From the NCBI GenBank assembly GCA_016124735.1, contig WGMZ01000031.1, forward strand, positions 1-52,146: a DNA stretch of 52,146 bases. The letters are read 5' to 3'. Below the pieces are notes generated by a model, which searched no databases, was not told the origin of the DNA, and saw only the letters and a program-made list of their open reading frames with translations. The position numbers and the translations under genes were made by a program. Of the stretch, positions 8,340 to 16,281 are shown one piece after another. The stretch's first letter is position 1; every line of letters begins with the position of its first letter. Origin of the DNA: Bacteroidota bacterium (GTDB lineage: Bacteria > Bacteroidota > Bacteroidia > UBA8524).

Positions 8340-10007
8340 ATGACACAGGCTCTTTCTTTATTTGAAAAGCACGAAGCCACTCTTCGTGCAGCCATCGAAG
8401 CAATACATGACCGTGGATTCTGGACTCCATATCCTGAACACCCTAAAGCGTACGGTGAAAATGGGGATGAAGAAGGCAAGGCTGCCTTTAGCAGAATGAT
8501 GAATGAAGATTTCACAGAACTGCTTCAGAAAGGTGAAAAAGGATATATCGGAGAAGAAGTATCTCCTTACCTGCAGCTTGGTTTGGGAATTCGCTATCCG
8601 GAATTCAATGCAGATGATTTGATCAATAAGGCCGAAGCCGTTAAAAGAAGCTGGGCTCATACGAATAAAGAAAGCAGAGCAGGAATACTCATTGAGGCGC
8701 TCGACCGTGTCAAAGCACGGTTTTTTGAAATTGCTTACGCTACCATGCACACAACCGGGCAATCGTTTATCATGTCGTTTCAAGCTTCCGGCCCTCATGC
8801 CAACGACCGCGCTCTTGAAGCTCTGGCTGTGGCATACGATGAATTGAGCCGCATTCCTGCAGAAAAAGAATGGGTGAAGCCCATGGGAAAATTTGAAATC
8901 CGTCTGGACAAAAACTGGAAAGCCATACCCAAAGGAATTGCCATGGTAATTGGTTGCTCCACTTTTCCTACCTGGAATACCGTGCCTGGAATGTTTGCCA
9001 GTTTGATGACCGGTAACCCTGTCATTATCAAGCCACATCCAAAAGCTGTGTTGCCTATTGCTATTGTTATTGCTGAAGTTCAAAAAGTGCTTCAGGAAGC
9101 TGGTTTGAGTCCTGATATCTGCCAATTGGCTGTGGATACACAATCCAATCCTATCACTAAAAAACTTGCTGAAAATCCCAAAGTTAAACTCATCGACTTC
9201 ACCGGAAGCAGCGCCTTTGGAGAATACGTGGAAAGTTTGCCAGGCAAAACAGTATTTACAGAAAAAGCCGGCGTGAATTCATGTCTGATTGACTCCGTGT
9301 CTGATTTAAACGCTGTTGTTCAGAATATTGCTTTTGCACTTTCTCTGTATTCCGGTCAAATGTGCACTGCGCCACAAAATATCTTTATTCCTGAAGGCGG
9401 CATTGAAACCGCAGAGGGACATAAATCTTACGACGAAGTTGTAACTGCGTTATCTCAAGCTATTGCCGGACTCGTAAATCATCCAAAAATGGGAGCCGGC
9501 ACCCTGGGAGGTATCCAAGCAGAAGCTACTTTCGAGCGAGTTAAAAATGCTTCTTCATTAGGAGGAAATATGCTTGTGAAAAGTGAGGCCATCATAAATC
9601 CGGAATTCGATGGAGCACGCGTGGCAAGTCCCGCTTTGATTGAACTTCATGCCAAAGACACGGCTACATATTTTGGCGAATGTTTTGGACCTATCGGGTT
9701 TATCATCAAAACAAAAAATTCAGATGAATCGCTCGCATTGATGAAACAAGCCGCCGAAGAAAAAGGCGCGATTACCTGTTCAGCATATACGACGAATGAA
9801 GCCATGATGGAAAAAATTGAAGAGGAGATGAATGAAGTTTTTACTCCCGTTTCCTTTAACTTCACCGGAGCTATTTTTGTGAATCAGCATGCTGCATTCT
9901 CCGATTTTCACGTGACGGGTGGGAATGCTGCAGGCAATGCAAGCTTTGCAAATGCTGATTTTGTGAACCGCCGATTTGTTTGGGTAGGTAACCGTAAAAT
10001 TAAATAA
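8340..10007 (+). CDS. paaN: PaaN-type aldehyde dehydrogenase
   Basis: The 555-residue protein belongs to the aldehyde dehydrogenase superfamily and resembles proteins annotated 'phenylacetic acid degradation protein PaaN'. Visible features are the ALDH substrate/cofactor region PKGIAMVIGCSTFPTWNT, the glycine motif FTGSSAFGEYVE near residue 290, the general-base glutamate in FTEKAGVNS, and the catalytic cysteine in SGQMCTAPQN (about residue 341). It should oxidise an aldehyde to the acid or CoA-linked product. No paaABCDE, paaZ or paaK genes are nearby, so a role in phenylacetate breakdown is not supported by context; stand-alone copies are common in Bacteroidota. Family assignment is firm, substrate is not. 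Confidence 0.85.
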   Translation: MTQALSLFEKHEATLRAAIEAIHDRGFWTPYPEHPKAYGENGDEEGKAAFSRMMNEDFTELLQKGEKGYIGEEVSPYLQLGLGIRYPEFNADDLINKAEAVKRSWAHTNKESRAGILIEALDRVKARFFEIAYATMHTTGQSFIMSFQASGPHANDRALEALAVAYDELSRIPAEKEWVKPMGKFEIRLDKNWKAIPKGIAMVIGCSTFPTWNTVPGMFASLMTGNPVIIKPHPKAVLPIAIVIAEVQKVLQEAGLSPDICQLAVDTQSNPITKKLAENPKVKLIDFTGSSAFGEYVESLPGKTVFTEKAGVNSCLIDSVSDLNAVVQNIAFALSLYSGQMCTAPQNIFIPEGGIETAEGHKSYDEVVTALSQAIAGLVNHPKMGAGTLGGIQAEATFERVKNASSLGGNMLVKSEAIINPEFDGARVASPALIELHAKDTATYFGECFGPIGFIIKTKNSDESLALMKQAAEEKGAITCSAYTTNEAMMEKIEEEMNEVFTPVSFNFTGAIFVNQHAAFSDFHVTGGNAAGNASFANADFVNRRFVWVGNRKIK

Positions 10008-10110
10008 TACAACCGCGACAAATAATTAAACGTTAGACTAGGTGATGAGGTGAATGCTTAACCTCTAAACCATCTAAAATTTGTATAATTGCGCAAAGAA
10101 GATCATCCGC

Positions 10111-10644
10111 ATGGAAAAAACGCTCAGAATTGTTCTTCCAATTGTAATCCTTGGACTCATTTATCTGGTCTATGATTCGATTGCTCGTCCCATTCGCGAA
10201 CAGAAGAAGATTGATTTTATCGAAGGAAAAATCAAAACACGATTGCTCGAAATTAAAGCCGCCCAATTCGCTTACCGCGATCAGAAAGGCACATTTGCCA
10301 ATAATTTCGATTCTCTTACTAATGCATTGAAAGATGAGAAATGGAGAATCATCAAAACCATAGGAGACCCAAACTCGGATTCGGCCTCTGAAGTGTCTTA
10401 CGATACTTTGTACGTTTCGCTGTATGAGCACGCTTTCCCAATGAAAGATGTCAATCTCGATTCTCTGGCATATGTACCAATGAATCCAAATGGCGCCAAA
10501 TTTGAAATTGAGGCTAATATCATTTCGATCAATGGGACCAATGTACCTGTATTTCAGGTAACAGATCCCGAACCGATCAATAAAGCAAGGGCTTTGACGC
10601 TTGGAGACTTGAGTCAACCCGTTTATTCAGGTAATTGGGAATAA
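10111..10644 (+). CDS. Single-pass membrane protein of unknown function
   Basis: I choose the ATG at 10111, which gives 177 residues beginning MEKTLRIVLPIVILG; a TTG at 10081 would add ten residues that disrupt the N-terminal membrane helix (about residues 6-24). The rest is soluble and presumably periplasmic, with a pilin/pseudopilin-like feel: an 'AAQFAYRDQKGTFANNFDSL' stretch near residue 50 resembles the region after the helix in type II secretion pseudopilins, but there is no prepilin peptidase site. I do not recognise the family. It precedes the DUF3822-rsmD-coaD run and its stop lies right where that frame opens. Confidence 0.7.
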   Translation: MEKTLRIVLPIVILGLIYLVYDSIARPIREQKKIDFIEGKIKTRLLEIKAAQFAYRDQKGTFANNFDSLTNALKDEKWRIIKTIGDPNSDSASEVSYDTLYVSLYEHAFPMKDVNLDSLAYVPMNPNGAKFEIEANIISINGTNVPVFQVTDPEPINKARALTLGDLSQPVYSGNWE

Positions 10645-10645
10645 T

Positions 10646-11449
10646 CTGAAAGAAATATTCTTATATAAAACCTTAACTCCGGATCAGGTATCCGGAAAAG
10701 CACTTGCTCTTGATGTTAGCGTCAGGAGCAATTTGCTTTCATATGCAGTCTATGCGAAAGAAAGGCAGTTACTCAGAATTAGAACATGCCTCCTCGAAAA
10801 ATCTCTTTTTGAAGATGAGTCGCAACTCCACGACTGGGTTCGCGACGACGAATGGTTCAAACTGAGCTTTGGTCAGGTGAATATACAGTGGAATGATTCC
10901 CGGATATCTGTTGTGCCTGCTTCCTTTGCCTTGTCTGGAAAAACAGATGTCTTGAGCAAACATCTCTTCGATATAAGCCATCAGGAGATGATACGATTCA
11001 GCGATTGTGGTGAATTGCAGCTGATGTACGCATTGAGTGATAAAGCCTATTATGCGAGCAGAACACGCTGGAGTGAAGCGCATCATGAACATCTGGCCGG
11101 AAGAATACTGAATTGGTACATGGATCCTAACATGGATCAAGATCCTTTGATAGTGAATCATGGTGATTATCTCCAGATGTTGTATCGGGATGGTAACAAA
11201 CTACAATTTTGCCAAAGTTTCCCCTACACCAGTACTAACGAAGCTGCCTACTTTGTTTTAAACAGTATGGAGAAATTGTCCATTCGCAGGGAGCAGGTTA
11301 CAATTCGCACATTAGGTATTGACCCGAATTCAGAGCTTTTTCAACTTTTGGATAGCTACATCCGAAAAGTCAAAGAAGTTCGCCTGCCTCTGCCGGAAAG
11401 CCTGAAAAAAGAATATTCGCTCCATCCCCTGCTCATCTCTTTGCTATGA
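10646..11449 (+). CDS. DUF3822 family protein
   Basis: The protein precedes rsmD with an ATGA overlap, the usual setting of DUF3822 in Bacteroidota. The family is ~260 residues with an actin/ASKHA-like fold prediction and no assigned function. The start is uncertain. The first ATG/GTG/TTG codon in frame is TTG 10733, but that falls inside what looks like the first conserved strand (LDVSVRSNLLSYAVYA), and the frame upstream reads as good coding sequence (FLYKTLTPDQVSGKAL). I therefore favour a non-standard start near 10646 (CTG), just after the stop of the previous gene, giving ~267 residues. An ATA or ATT start nearby, or coupling to the upstream stop, is equally possible. Confidence 0.75.
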   Translation: MKEIFLYKTLTPDQVSGKALALDVSVRSNLLSYAVYAKERQLLRIRTCLLEKSLFEDESQLHDWVRDDEWFKLSFGQVNIQWNDSRISVVPASFALSGKTDVLSKHLFDISHQEMIRFSDCGELQLMYALSDKAYYASRTRWSEAHHEHLAGRILNWYMDPNMDQDPLIVNHGDYLQMLYRDGNKLQFCQSFPYTSTNEAAYFVLNSMEKLSIRREQVTIRTLGIDPNSELFQLLDSYIRKVKEVRLPLPESLKKEYSLHPLLISLL

Positions 11450-12003
11450 GGATAATTGCCGGAAAATATAAAGGGCATGTGATTCATGCGCCCAAGGCTA
11501 TCCCTGCGCGCCCAACGACCGACCGATCCAAAGAATCATTGTTCAATATTCTACTCAATAAAATGGATCTGGAAGGCATTCGCGTACTGGATTTGTTCAG
11601 TGGCACCGGTAATATGGCCTATGAATTTGCTTCCAGGGGAGCCAAAGAGGTAATCGCTGTCGATCAAAATGCCACGGCTGTGAGGTTTATATCCGATACC
11701 TTTAAAAAACTTGGTGTTGAGGGCAGAGTCGTTCGAGCCAATGCGATGAGCTACCACAAAAAAGTTCAGGAAAGTTTTGATTTGATTTTTGCAGACCCGC
11801 CCTATGCACTGAAGGGAATCGCAGAACTTCCTCAAGCTGTCCTTGAATCCCAGGCATTGGAAGTTGGTGGATGGTTTATAATGGAGCATGGTACCCAATT
11901 AAAACCCGGCAACGAATATCTGACCGAACAGCGTGTTTATGGTCAATCTGCATTCAGCTTTTACCAAAAAACGCCTACTTTTGACCAAATACTGGAATCA
12001 TGA
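11446..12003 (+). CDS. rsmD: 16S rRNA (guanine(966)-N2)-methyltransferase
   Basis: The 185-residue protein has the RsmD layout: an N-terminal RIIAGKYKG start, the PTTDRSKESLFNIL segment, the S-adenosylmethionine motif LDLFSGTGNMAYEF (about residue 45) and the catalytic amine-methylation motif FADPPYAL (D/NPPY, about residue 115). It methylates N2 of G966 in 16S rRNA on assembled 30S particles. The start overlaps the DUF3822 stop (ATGA) and its own stop overlaps the coaD start (ATGA), so all three are probably one translationally coupled operon. Confidence 0.93.
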   Translation: MRIIAGKYKGHVIHAPKAIPARPTTDRSKESLFNILLNKMDLEGIRVLDLFSGTGNMAYEFASRGAKEVIAVDQNATAVRFISDTFKKLGVEGRVVRANAMSYHKKVQESFDLIFADPPYALKGIAELPQAVLESQALEVGGWFIMEHGTQLKPGNEYLTEQRVYGQSAFSFYQKTPTFDQILES

Positions 12004-12455
12004 AAAGAGCGGTTTTTCCCGGCACATTCGACCCGATTACCATTGGGCATGTAGATATTATTAGAAGGGCACTTCCCCTATTTGACGAGATTGTTATTGG
12101 CGTGGGAAGAAATAACGATAAAACACATTTATTTGAGCTGGATACCCGTTTGAACTGGATTCGGGAAATATTTAAAAATGAGCCGAAAATTAGTGTGGAT
12201 CATTACCCGGGACTTACTGTAGACTTTGCTCGCTATAAAAATGCCCAGTGCATCCTGCGCGGATTGCGCTCCGTGACCGATTTTGAATACGAGTTTCAAA
12301 TAAGTCAGGTCAACAAGGCCCTGAATCCTGAAATAGAGACCTGTTTCATTATGGCTACTCCCGCATTTACTCCGATTAGTTCCAAAATAGTGCGCGATCT
12401 GATTATCAAAGGAGGCGACTACAAACCTTTTGTGCCGGATGAGGTGCGCGTTTAG
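12000..12455 (+). CDS. coaD: Phosphopantetheine adenylyltransferase
   Basis: At 151 residues this is slightly shorter than E. coli CoaD (159). It catalyses ATP + 4'-phosphopantetheine to dephospho-CoA, the penultimate step of coenzyme A synthesis. Nucleotidyltransferase signatures are visible: FPGTFDPITIGHVDII (TxGH motif) at residues 6-21, RGLRSVTDFEYE near residue 87, and the second motif ISSKIVRDLI (ISSxxxR). Its TAG overlaps by four bases the stop of the convergent Nudix gene. Confidence 0.95.
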   Translation: MKRAVFPGTFDPITIGHVDIIRRALPLFDEIVIGVGRNNDKTHLFELDTRLNWIREIFKNEPKISVDHYPGLTVDFARYKNAQCILRGLRSVTDFEYEFQISQVNKALNPEIETCFIMATPAFTPISSKIVRDLIIKGGDYKPFVPDEVRV

Positions 12456-13072
12456 CTTTTTAGCACGCGCTGAAGTAAATCGCGGATTGAATTATAGGTG
12501 TTCAGGGAATCCAGATCGATTTCCTTTGGATAAAACCATTTCAATTCAGTAATATTCTCCTCCAACTGCGGCTGCATGTTCGAGTAATCGTTGGTATACA
12601 TCCGGAACCAGTGGGTGGTTTTCAAAACACGCTTGTGTTCCATTGAATACGTATGGTACGTCTTACCCAAAGATTCCTGTAGGGTGATTTTACCAATCAT
12701 GCATTCTTCCTGTACTTCCCTGACTGCGGCTTCTTCGATTGTCTCTCCATCATCTACCTTCCCTTTGGGCAAATCCCATTTCCCCTGACGCATAATCAAA
12801 AGTAACTCTTCCTTTTCATTGAAGATGATTCCACCGGCTGCCGCGATTTTTTTGTATGGTTTGGCGAAACTACGAAAGCAGGCCTCTTCATCGTCTGTCA
12901 TTACCATAACACCGAAGTTCCCAATTGTTTTATACGAGCCTTCCAGTGTTTCAACCGCACCGACAATGCCCTCTTCTGAATCATCGGCCAGTTTGAAGTT
13001 CCCACCCTGATAAAAGTCCTGTTCGTTGGCAGTCAGAATCAGGGGATACTCGTTGATGAATATTTTATACAT
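12452..13072 (-). CDS. Nudix hydrolase family protein
   Basis: I choose the ATG at 13072 (MYKIFINEYPLIL), giving 206 residues; a longer frame would run through the pyrE promoter and start region. The C-terminal ~135 residues form a Nudix domain. The Nudix box reads GKVDDGETIEEAAVREVQEE followed by CMIG, close to GX5EX7REUXEEXGU, with a Met at the usual Gly. It would hydrolyse a nucleoside diphosphate linked to another moiety; substrate unknown. The N-terminal ~70 residues are a separate small domain common in Bacteroidota homologues. The gene is divergent from pyrE, with only 10 bp between start codons, so their promoters must lie inside each other's coding sequence or on the leaderless side. 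Confidence 0.9.
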   Translation of the reverse strand: MYKIFINEYPLILTANEQDFYQGGNFKLADDSEEGIVGAVETLEGSYKTIGNFGVMVMTDDEEACFRSFAKPYKKIAAAGGIIFNEKEELLLIMRQGKWDLPKGKVDDGETIEEAAVREVQEECMIGKITLQESLGKTYHTYSMEHKRVLKTTHWFRMYTNDYSNMQPQLEENITELKWFYPKEIDLDSLNTYNSIRDLLQRVLKS

Positions 13073-13082
13073 TTGCCGCGTT

Positions 13083-13721
13083 ATGCAGGAATCGATTGAC
13101 GCAGCGAAAATAGCAGAATATCTGCTCCAAATCAAAGCCATTAAGCTTCAACCCAATACCCCGTTTACTTGGGCCTCCGGGTGGAAAAGCCCCATTTACT
13201 GCGACAACCGTATTAGCTTATCTTACCCAGCTATAAGAAAAGACATTAAAAATGCACTGGCTGCGAAAATCAAGGAAGTTTATCCCGATGCAGAGGCAAT
13301 CGTAGGCGTTGCCACTGCCGGTATCCCTCAAGGTGCACTGGTAGCTGATGCTTTGGAACTGCCTGCGGCTTATGTTCGTCCAGAGCCCAAAAGCCATGGC
13401 CGTCAGAATCAACTTGAAGGTGACCTTGCCCACGGGACCAAAGTGGTGGTGCTGGAGGATCTGATTTCAACGGGGAAAAGTAGTTTAAAAGCGGTGGAAG
13501 TGCTTCGCCAAATGGGATTGGAAGTGATTGGTCTAGCAGCAATTTTCACCTATGGCTTTCCATTGGCGGAAGAAAATTTCAAAAATGCTAACTGCCTCTG
13601 GTTTGCATTGAGCGATTACAATACCTTGATCGACACGGCTATCAAAACCGGTTATGTAGCACAAGAAGATGCAAGCAAATTAGCCGAGTGGCGGAAGGCT
13701 CCAGCTACCTGGGGAGTTTAA
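13083..13721 (+). CDS. pyrE: Orotate phosphoribosyltransferase
   Basis: From ATG 13083 (MQESIDAAKIAEYLLQIKAI) the protein is 212 residues, the normal PyrE length. It joins orotate to PRPP to form orotidine 5'-monophosphate in pyrimidine synthesis. The PRPP-binding signature VVVLEDLISTGKSS is at about residue 120 and the phosphate loop GVATAGIPQGAL at about residue 73; the PEPKSHGRQNQLEG loop carries the catalytic lysine and histidine. The divergent Nudix start is 10 bp upstream. Its 3' end runs into the minisatellite. Confidence 0.95.
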   Translation: MQESIDAAKIAEYLLQIKAIKLQPNTPFTWASGWKSPIYCDNRISLSYPAIRKDIKNALAAKIKEVYPDAEAIVGVATAGIPQGALVADALELPAAYVRPEPKSHGRQNQLEGDLAHGTKVVVLEDLISTGKSSLKAVEVLRQMGLEVIGLAAIFTYGFPLAEENFKNANCLWFALSDYNTLIDTAIKTGYVAQEDASKLAEWRKAPATWGV

Positions 13722-13738
13722 CTCAACTGACGTAATCC

Positions 13739-13850
13739 TTTTGCTCATTCAAAATTTTAACGCAAAGCCGCCAGAAGGTCAGGCTGACGGACAACACTGG
13801 TGCAGTCTTTTTGTAGCGGAATAATTTTGCTCTTTCAAAATTTTAACGCA
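13739..13850. repeat. Degenerate 86-bp-spaced direct repeat beside the minisatellite
   Basis: A 26-base segment at 13739-13764 (TTTTGCTCATTCAAAATTTT then AACGCA) recurs at 13825-13850 with one mismatch, 86 bp apart. The period is close to the 88-89 bp of the array that follows, and the motif AATTTTAACGCA is similar to the reverse complement of the GCGTTTATAATT part of each unit. I read this as an older, diverged edge of the same array. Confidence 0.6.
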
Positions 13851-14023
13851 CCCTTCTTCACTAAAGATCCGACGGACAAGAAAGGCGCAAAGTCTTCGTC
13901 GCGGATTGATTGTCTGATATCGGGAACGGATTACACAAATTTCACGGAATTAATGGTTCATCTGAATTACTCGGAAGCAAACGAATTGTTAAGGATTATT
14001 CGTCGGGATTCGTATCGCATATG

Positions 14024-14515
14024 CCAAAATCATCTGCGACTCCGCGTTTATAATTCACGTGCGACAAAAACATATTCGTCGCAAACAAACCGCGGCTCCG
14101 TCATGCGCAAGCCAAAATCATCTGCGACTCTGCGTTTATAATTCACGTGCGACAAAAACATATTCGTCGCAAACAAACCGCGGCTCCGTCATGCGCAAGC
14201 CAAAATCATCTGCGACTCTGCGTTTATAATTCACGCGCGACAAAAACATATTCGTCGCAAACAAACCGCGGCTCCGTCATGCGCAAGCCAAAATCATCTG
14301 CGACTCTGCGTTTATAATTCACGCGCAACAAAAACATAATCGGCTGCAAACAAACCGCGGCTCCGTCATGCGCAAGCAAAAATCATCTGCGACTCCGCGT
14401 TTAAAATTCACGCGCAACAAAAACATAATCGGCTGCAAACAAACCGCGGCTCCGTCATGCGCAAGCAAAAATCATCTGCGACTCCGCGTTTAAAATTCAC
14501 GCGCGACAAAACCAA
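14024..14515. repeat. Minisatellite of 88-89 bp units
   Basis: The marker CAAAATCATCTGCGACT (or CAAAAATCATC) recurs at about 14024, 14112, 14200, 14288, 14376 and 14465: three steps of 88 bp, then two of 89 after a one-base gain (CATATTCGTCGC becomes CATAATCGGCTGC). About five and a half units are present. Each holds a short inverted repeat (GCGAC near GTCGC) and GC-rich text around ACCGCGGCTCCGTCATGCGC. The two rightmost units share private changes (TTTAAAATTC, AAGCAAAAATC), as expected from local duplication. An ORF of 113 codons crosses it but is an artefact. It fills the gap between the converging ends of pyrE and rlmN, where no other terminator is visible. Confidence 0.9.
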
Positions 14516-14516
14516 A

Positions 14517-15557
14517 TTAGTTTTTAATGGCCAGTTGCCCGCAAGCGGCATCGATATCCTTGCCACGGCTTCTTCGCACATTAACAATCACCTTTTTCTT
14601 TTCTAAGTGATGGATAAAGGCATCCAGTTTTTCATCTGAGGTATTTACAAAATCAGCGAATTCAATCGGGTTGTACTCGATAATATTGATTTTACTGGGC
14701 ACGCGTCTCCAGAATCGATACAGCTCTTCGGCATCTTCAATCCCATCATTCACATTGTTGAACACGATGTATTCGAACGTGACGCGTGTGCCTGTTTTAT
14801 CATTGAAATATTGAAGCGCTTCCGCGAGTACATCGAGATTGTTCGACTCATTGATAGGCATGATTTCGTTTCGCTTGGCGTCATTCGCCGCGTGAAGAGA
14901 CAGTGCCAGGTTGAAACGCACGCCATCATCTCCAAGTTTTTTAATCATCTTCGCCACTCCGGCTGTAGAAACGGTAATCCGCTGAGGGCTCATTCCCAAT
15001 CCATCCGGAGAAGTAATGCGGTCAACCGAATACATCATCCCCGAATAATTCAGGAGAGGTTCACCCATTCCCATATACACAATATTCGATAGCGGAATGC
15101 TGTAATGCTCAAGAGCAGCGCGGTTGATCAGCACTACCTGGTCGTATATTTCATCTCCGGTCAGGTTCCGTTTGCGGTCCATAAATCCTGTGGCACAAAA
15201 CTTACAGCTTAAACTGCAACCGACCTGTGAAGAGACGCAGGCCGTCATTCGGTCTTTGGATGGGATCAACACTCCCTCGACCAAATGACCATCGTATAAA
15301 CGGAATCCGAACTTGATGGTTTTATCCTTACTGATCTGCTGAGTGGCAATGCTAACCGCATGGATTTCGAAATGATCGTTCAGAAGGGCACGTAAATCCT
15401 TGCTCAGGTTAGTCATTTCCTCAAAAGAATGTGCAGATTTCTTCCATAGCCACTCATAGACTTGCTTGGCCCGGAAAGGTTTTTCTCCCAATCCGGTTAA
15501 TATTTCAGTCAGTTGGACTGGTGAAAGTGCACGAATATCCTTTTTCCCGATTTCCAT
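14517..15557 (-). CDS. rlmN: Dual-specificity 23S rRNA/tRNA adenosine C2-methyltransferase
   Basis: I choose ATG 15557 (MEIGKKDIRALSP), giving 346 residues; the frame remains open upstream but that part is not conserved-looking. RlmN is a radical SAM enzyme that methylates C2 of A2503 in 23S rRNA and A37 of some tRNAs. The radical SAM cluster motif CSLSCKFC is near residue 107, followed by GFMDRKRNLTGDEI. The GMGEP motif is present and the C-terminal RSRGKDIDAACGQL holds the cysteine that forms the methyl-enzyme intermediate. It is divergent from the dioxygenase gene, with 198 bp between starts. Confidence 0.95.
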   Translation of the reverse strand: MEIGKKDIRALSPVQLTEILTGLGEKPFRAKQVYEWLWKKSAHSFEEMTNLSKDLRALLNDHFEIHAVSIATQQISKDKTIKFGFRLYDGHLVEGVLIPSKDRMTACVSSQVGCSLSCKFCATGFMDRKRNLTGDEIYDQVVLINRAALEHYSIPLSNIVYMGMGEPLLNYSGMMYSVDRITSPDGLGMSPQRITVSTAGVAKMIKKLGDDGVRFNLALSLHAANDAKRNEIMPINESNNLDVLAEALQYFNDKTGTRVTFEYIVFNNVNDGIEDAEELYRFWRRVPSKINIIEYNPIEFADFVNTSDEKLDAFIHHLEKKKVIVNVRRSRGKDIDAACGQLAIKN

Positions 15558-15709
15558 GAAGATGCAAAGGTAGGTCAATATTCTTTTAAGCATTCGCCAG
15601 AAACGTCTAAACACCAATGCTTCAAACCTATTTGAAGCTCATGACTTTACTAATTTCGTTTCAATTCAATACGCACCAATGGAATAAGTCTACCAAAACA
15701 GGCAGAAAA

Positions 15710-15740
15710 TTGACTATAAAAGTCCGAATTCCTACCTTGC
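15710..15740 (+). promoter_or_regulatory. Predicted promoter of the 3-hydroxyanthranilate dioxygenase gene
   Basis: TTG at 15710-15712 and TACCTTGC at 15733-15740 are 20 bases apart and resemble the Bacteroidota -33/-7 pair, although the -7 box differs from TAnnTTTG at its last two bases. The ATG follows at 15756. Confidence 0.35.
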
Positions 15741-15755
15741 AGGAAAATAGAAATC

Positions 15756-16280
15756 ATGGCCGTAGCAGCTCCTTTTAATTTCAAGAAATGGATAGATGAA
15801 CACCGTCACCTTTTAAAACCCCCTGTTGGAAATGTGCAGGTTTGGGAAGATTCTGAGTTTATTGTGATGGTAGTTGGAGGGCCGAATTCTAGAAAAGATT
15901 ACCATTATAATGAAGGAGAAGAATTTTTCTATCAGCTGGAAGGAGATGTAGTCGTTAAAATTATTGACGATGGTAAGCCTCGTGATATCCATATCAATGA
16001 AGGAGATATTTTCCTGCTGCCACCGAGAGTTCCACATTCTCCACAACGCGGACCAAATACTGTCGGACTTGTAATTGAAAGAAAGCGCGATACCAAAGAG
16101 CTGGATGGCTTTCAGTGGTATTGTGAAAACTGCGGCGAAAAGCTGTACGAAGAATTTGAATATGTTACGGATATTGTCAAGCAACTTCCACCTATCTTCG
16201 AGAGGTTCTATGACAACCCGGATCATTCCACCTGCAAAAAATGCGGGACGCGAATGGAGCGCCCGGTGAAAAAATCCTAA
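15756..16280 (+). CDS. nbaC: 3-hydroxyanthranilate 3,4-dioxygenase
   Basis: The 174-residue cupin has the bacterial enzyme's full set of residues: the substrate/metal segment RKDYHYNEGEEFFYQ (His and Glu iron ligands), the third iron ligand His in PPRVPHSPQRGPN, and the C-terminal rubredoxin-like four-cysteine site, CENC at about residue 124 and CKKC at about residue 160. It opens the ring of 3-hydroxyanthranilate, leading to quinolinate for NAD synthesis or to further degradation. No kynureninase or kynurenine monooxygenase gene is adjacent, so which fate applies cannot be told here. The next gene starts one base after the stop, suggesting one transcript. Confidence 0.93.
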   Translation: MAVAAPFNFKKWIDEHRHLLKPPVGNVQVWEDSEFIVMVVGGPNSRKDYHYNEGEEFFYQLEGDVVVKIIDDGKPRDIHINEGDIFLLPPRVPHSPQRGPNTVGLVIERKRDTKELDGFQWYCENCGEKLYEEFEYVTDIVKQLPPIFERFYDNPDHSTCKKCGTRMERPVKKS

Positions 16281-16281
16281 G

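Noticed and set aside
8358-9143. 261-codon minus-strand ORF
   Set aside because: Antisense shadow of the PaaN-type aldehyde dehydrogenase gene.
8340-10007. Phenylacetate degradation cluster around paaN
   Set aside because: No other paa genes are in the surrounding sequence; only the single aldehyde dehydrogenase is present.
13800-14141. 113-codon ORF on the plus strand
   Set aside because: It runs straight across the minisatellite; its last part is repeat sequence and the composition is not protein-like.
14024-14515. CRISPR array
   Set aside because: The units are contiguous 88-89 bp tandem repeats with no unique spacers, and no cas genes are nearby.
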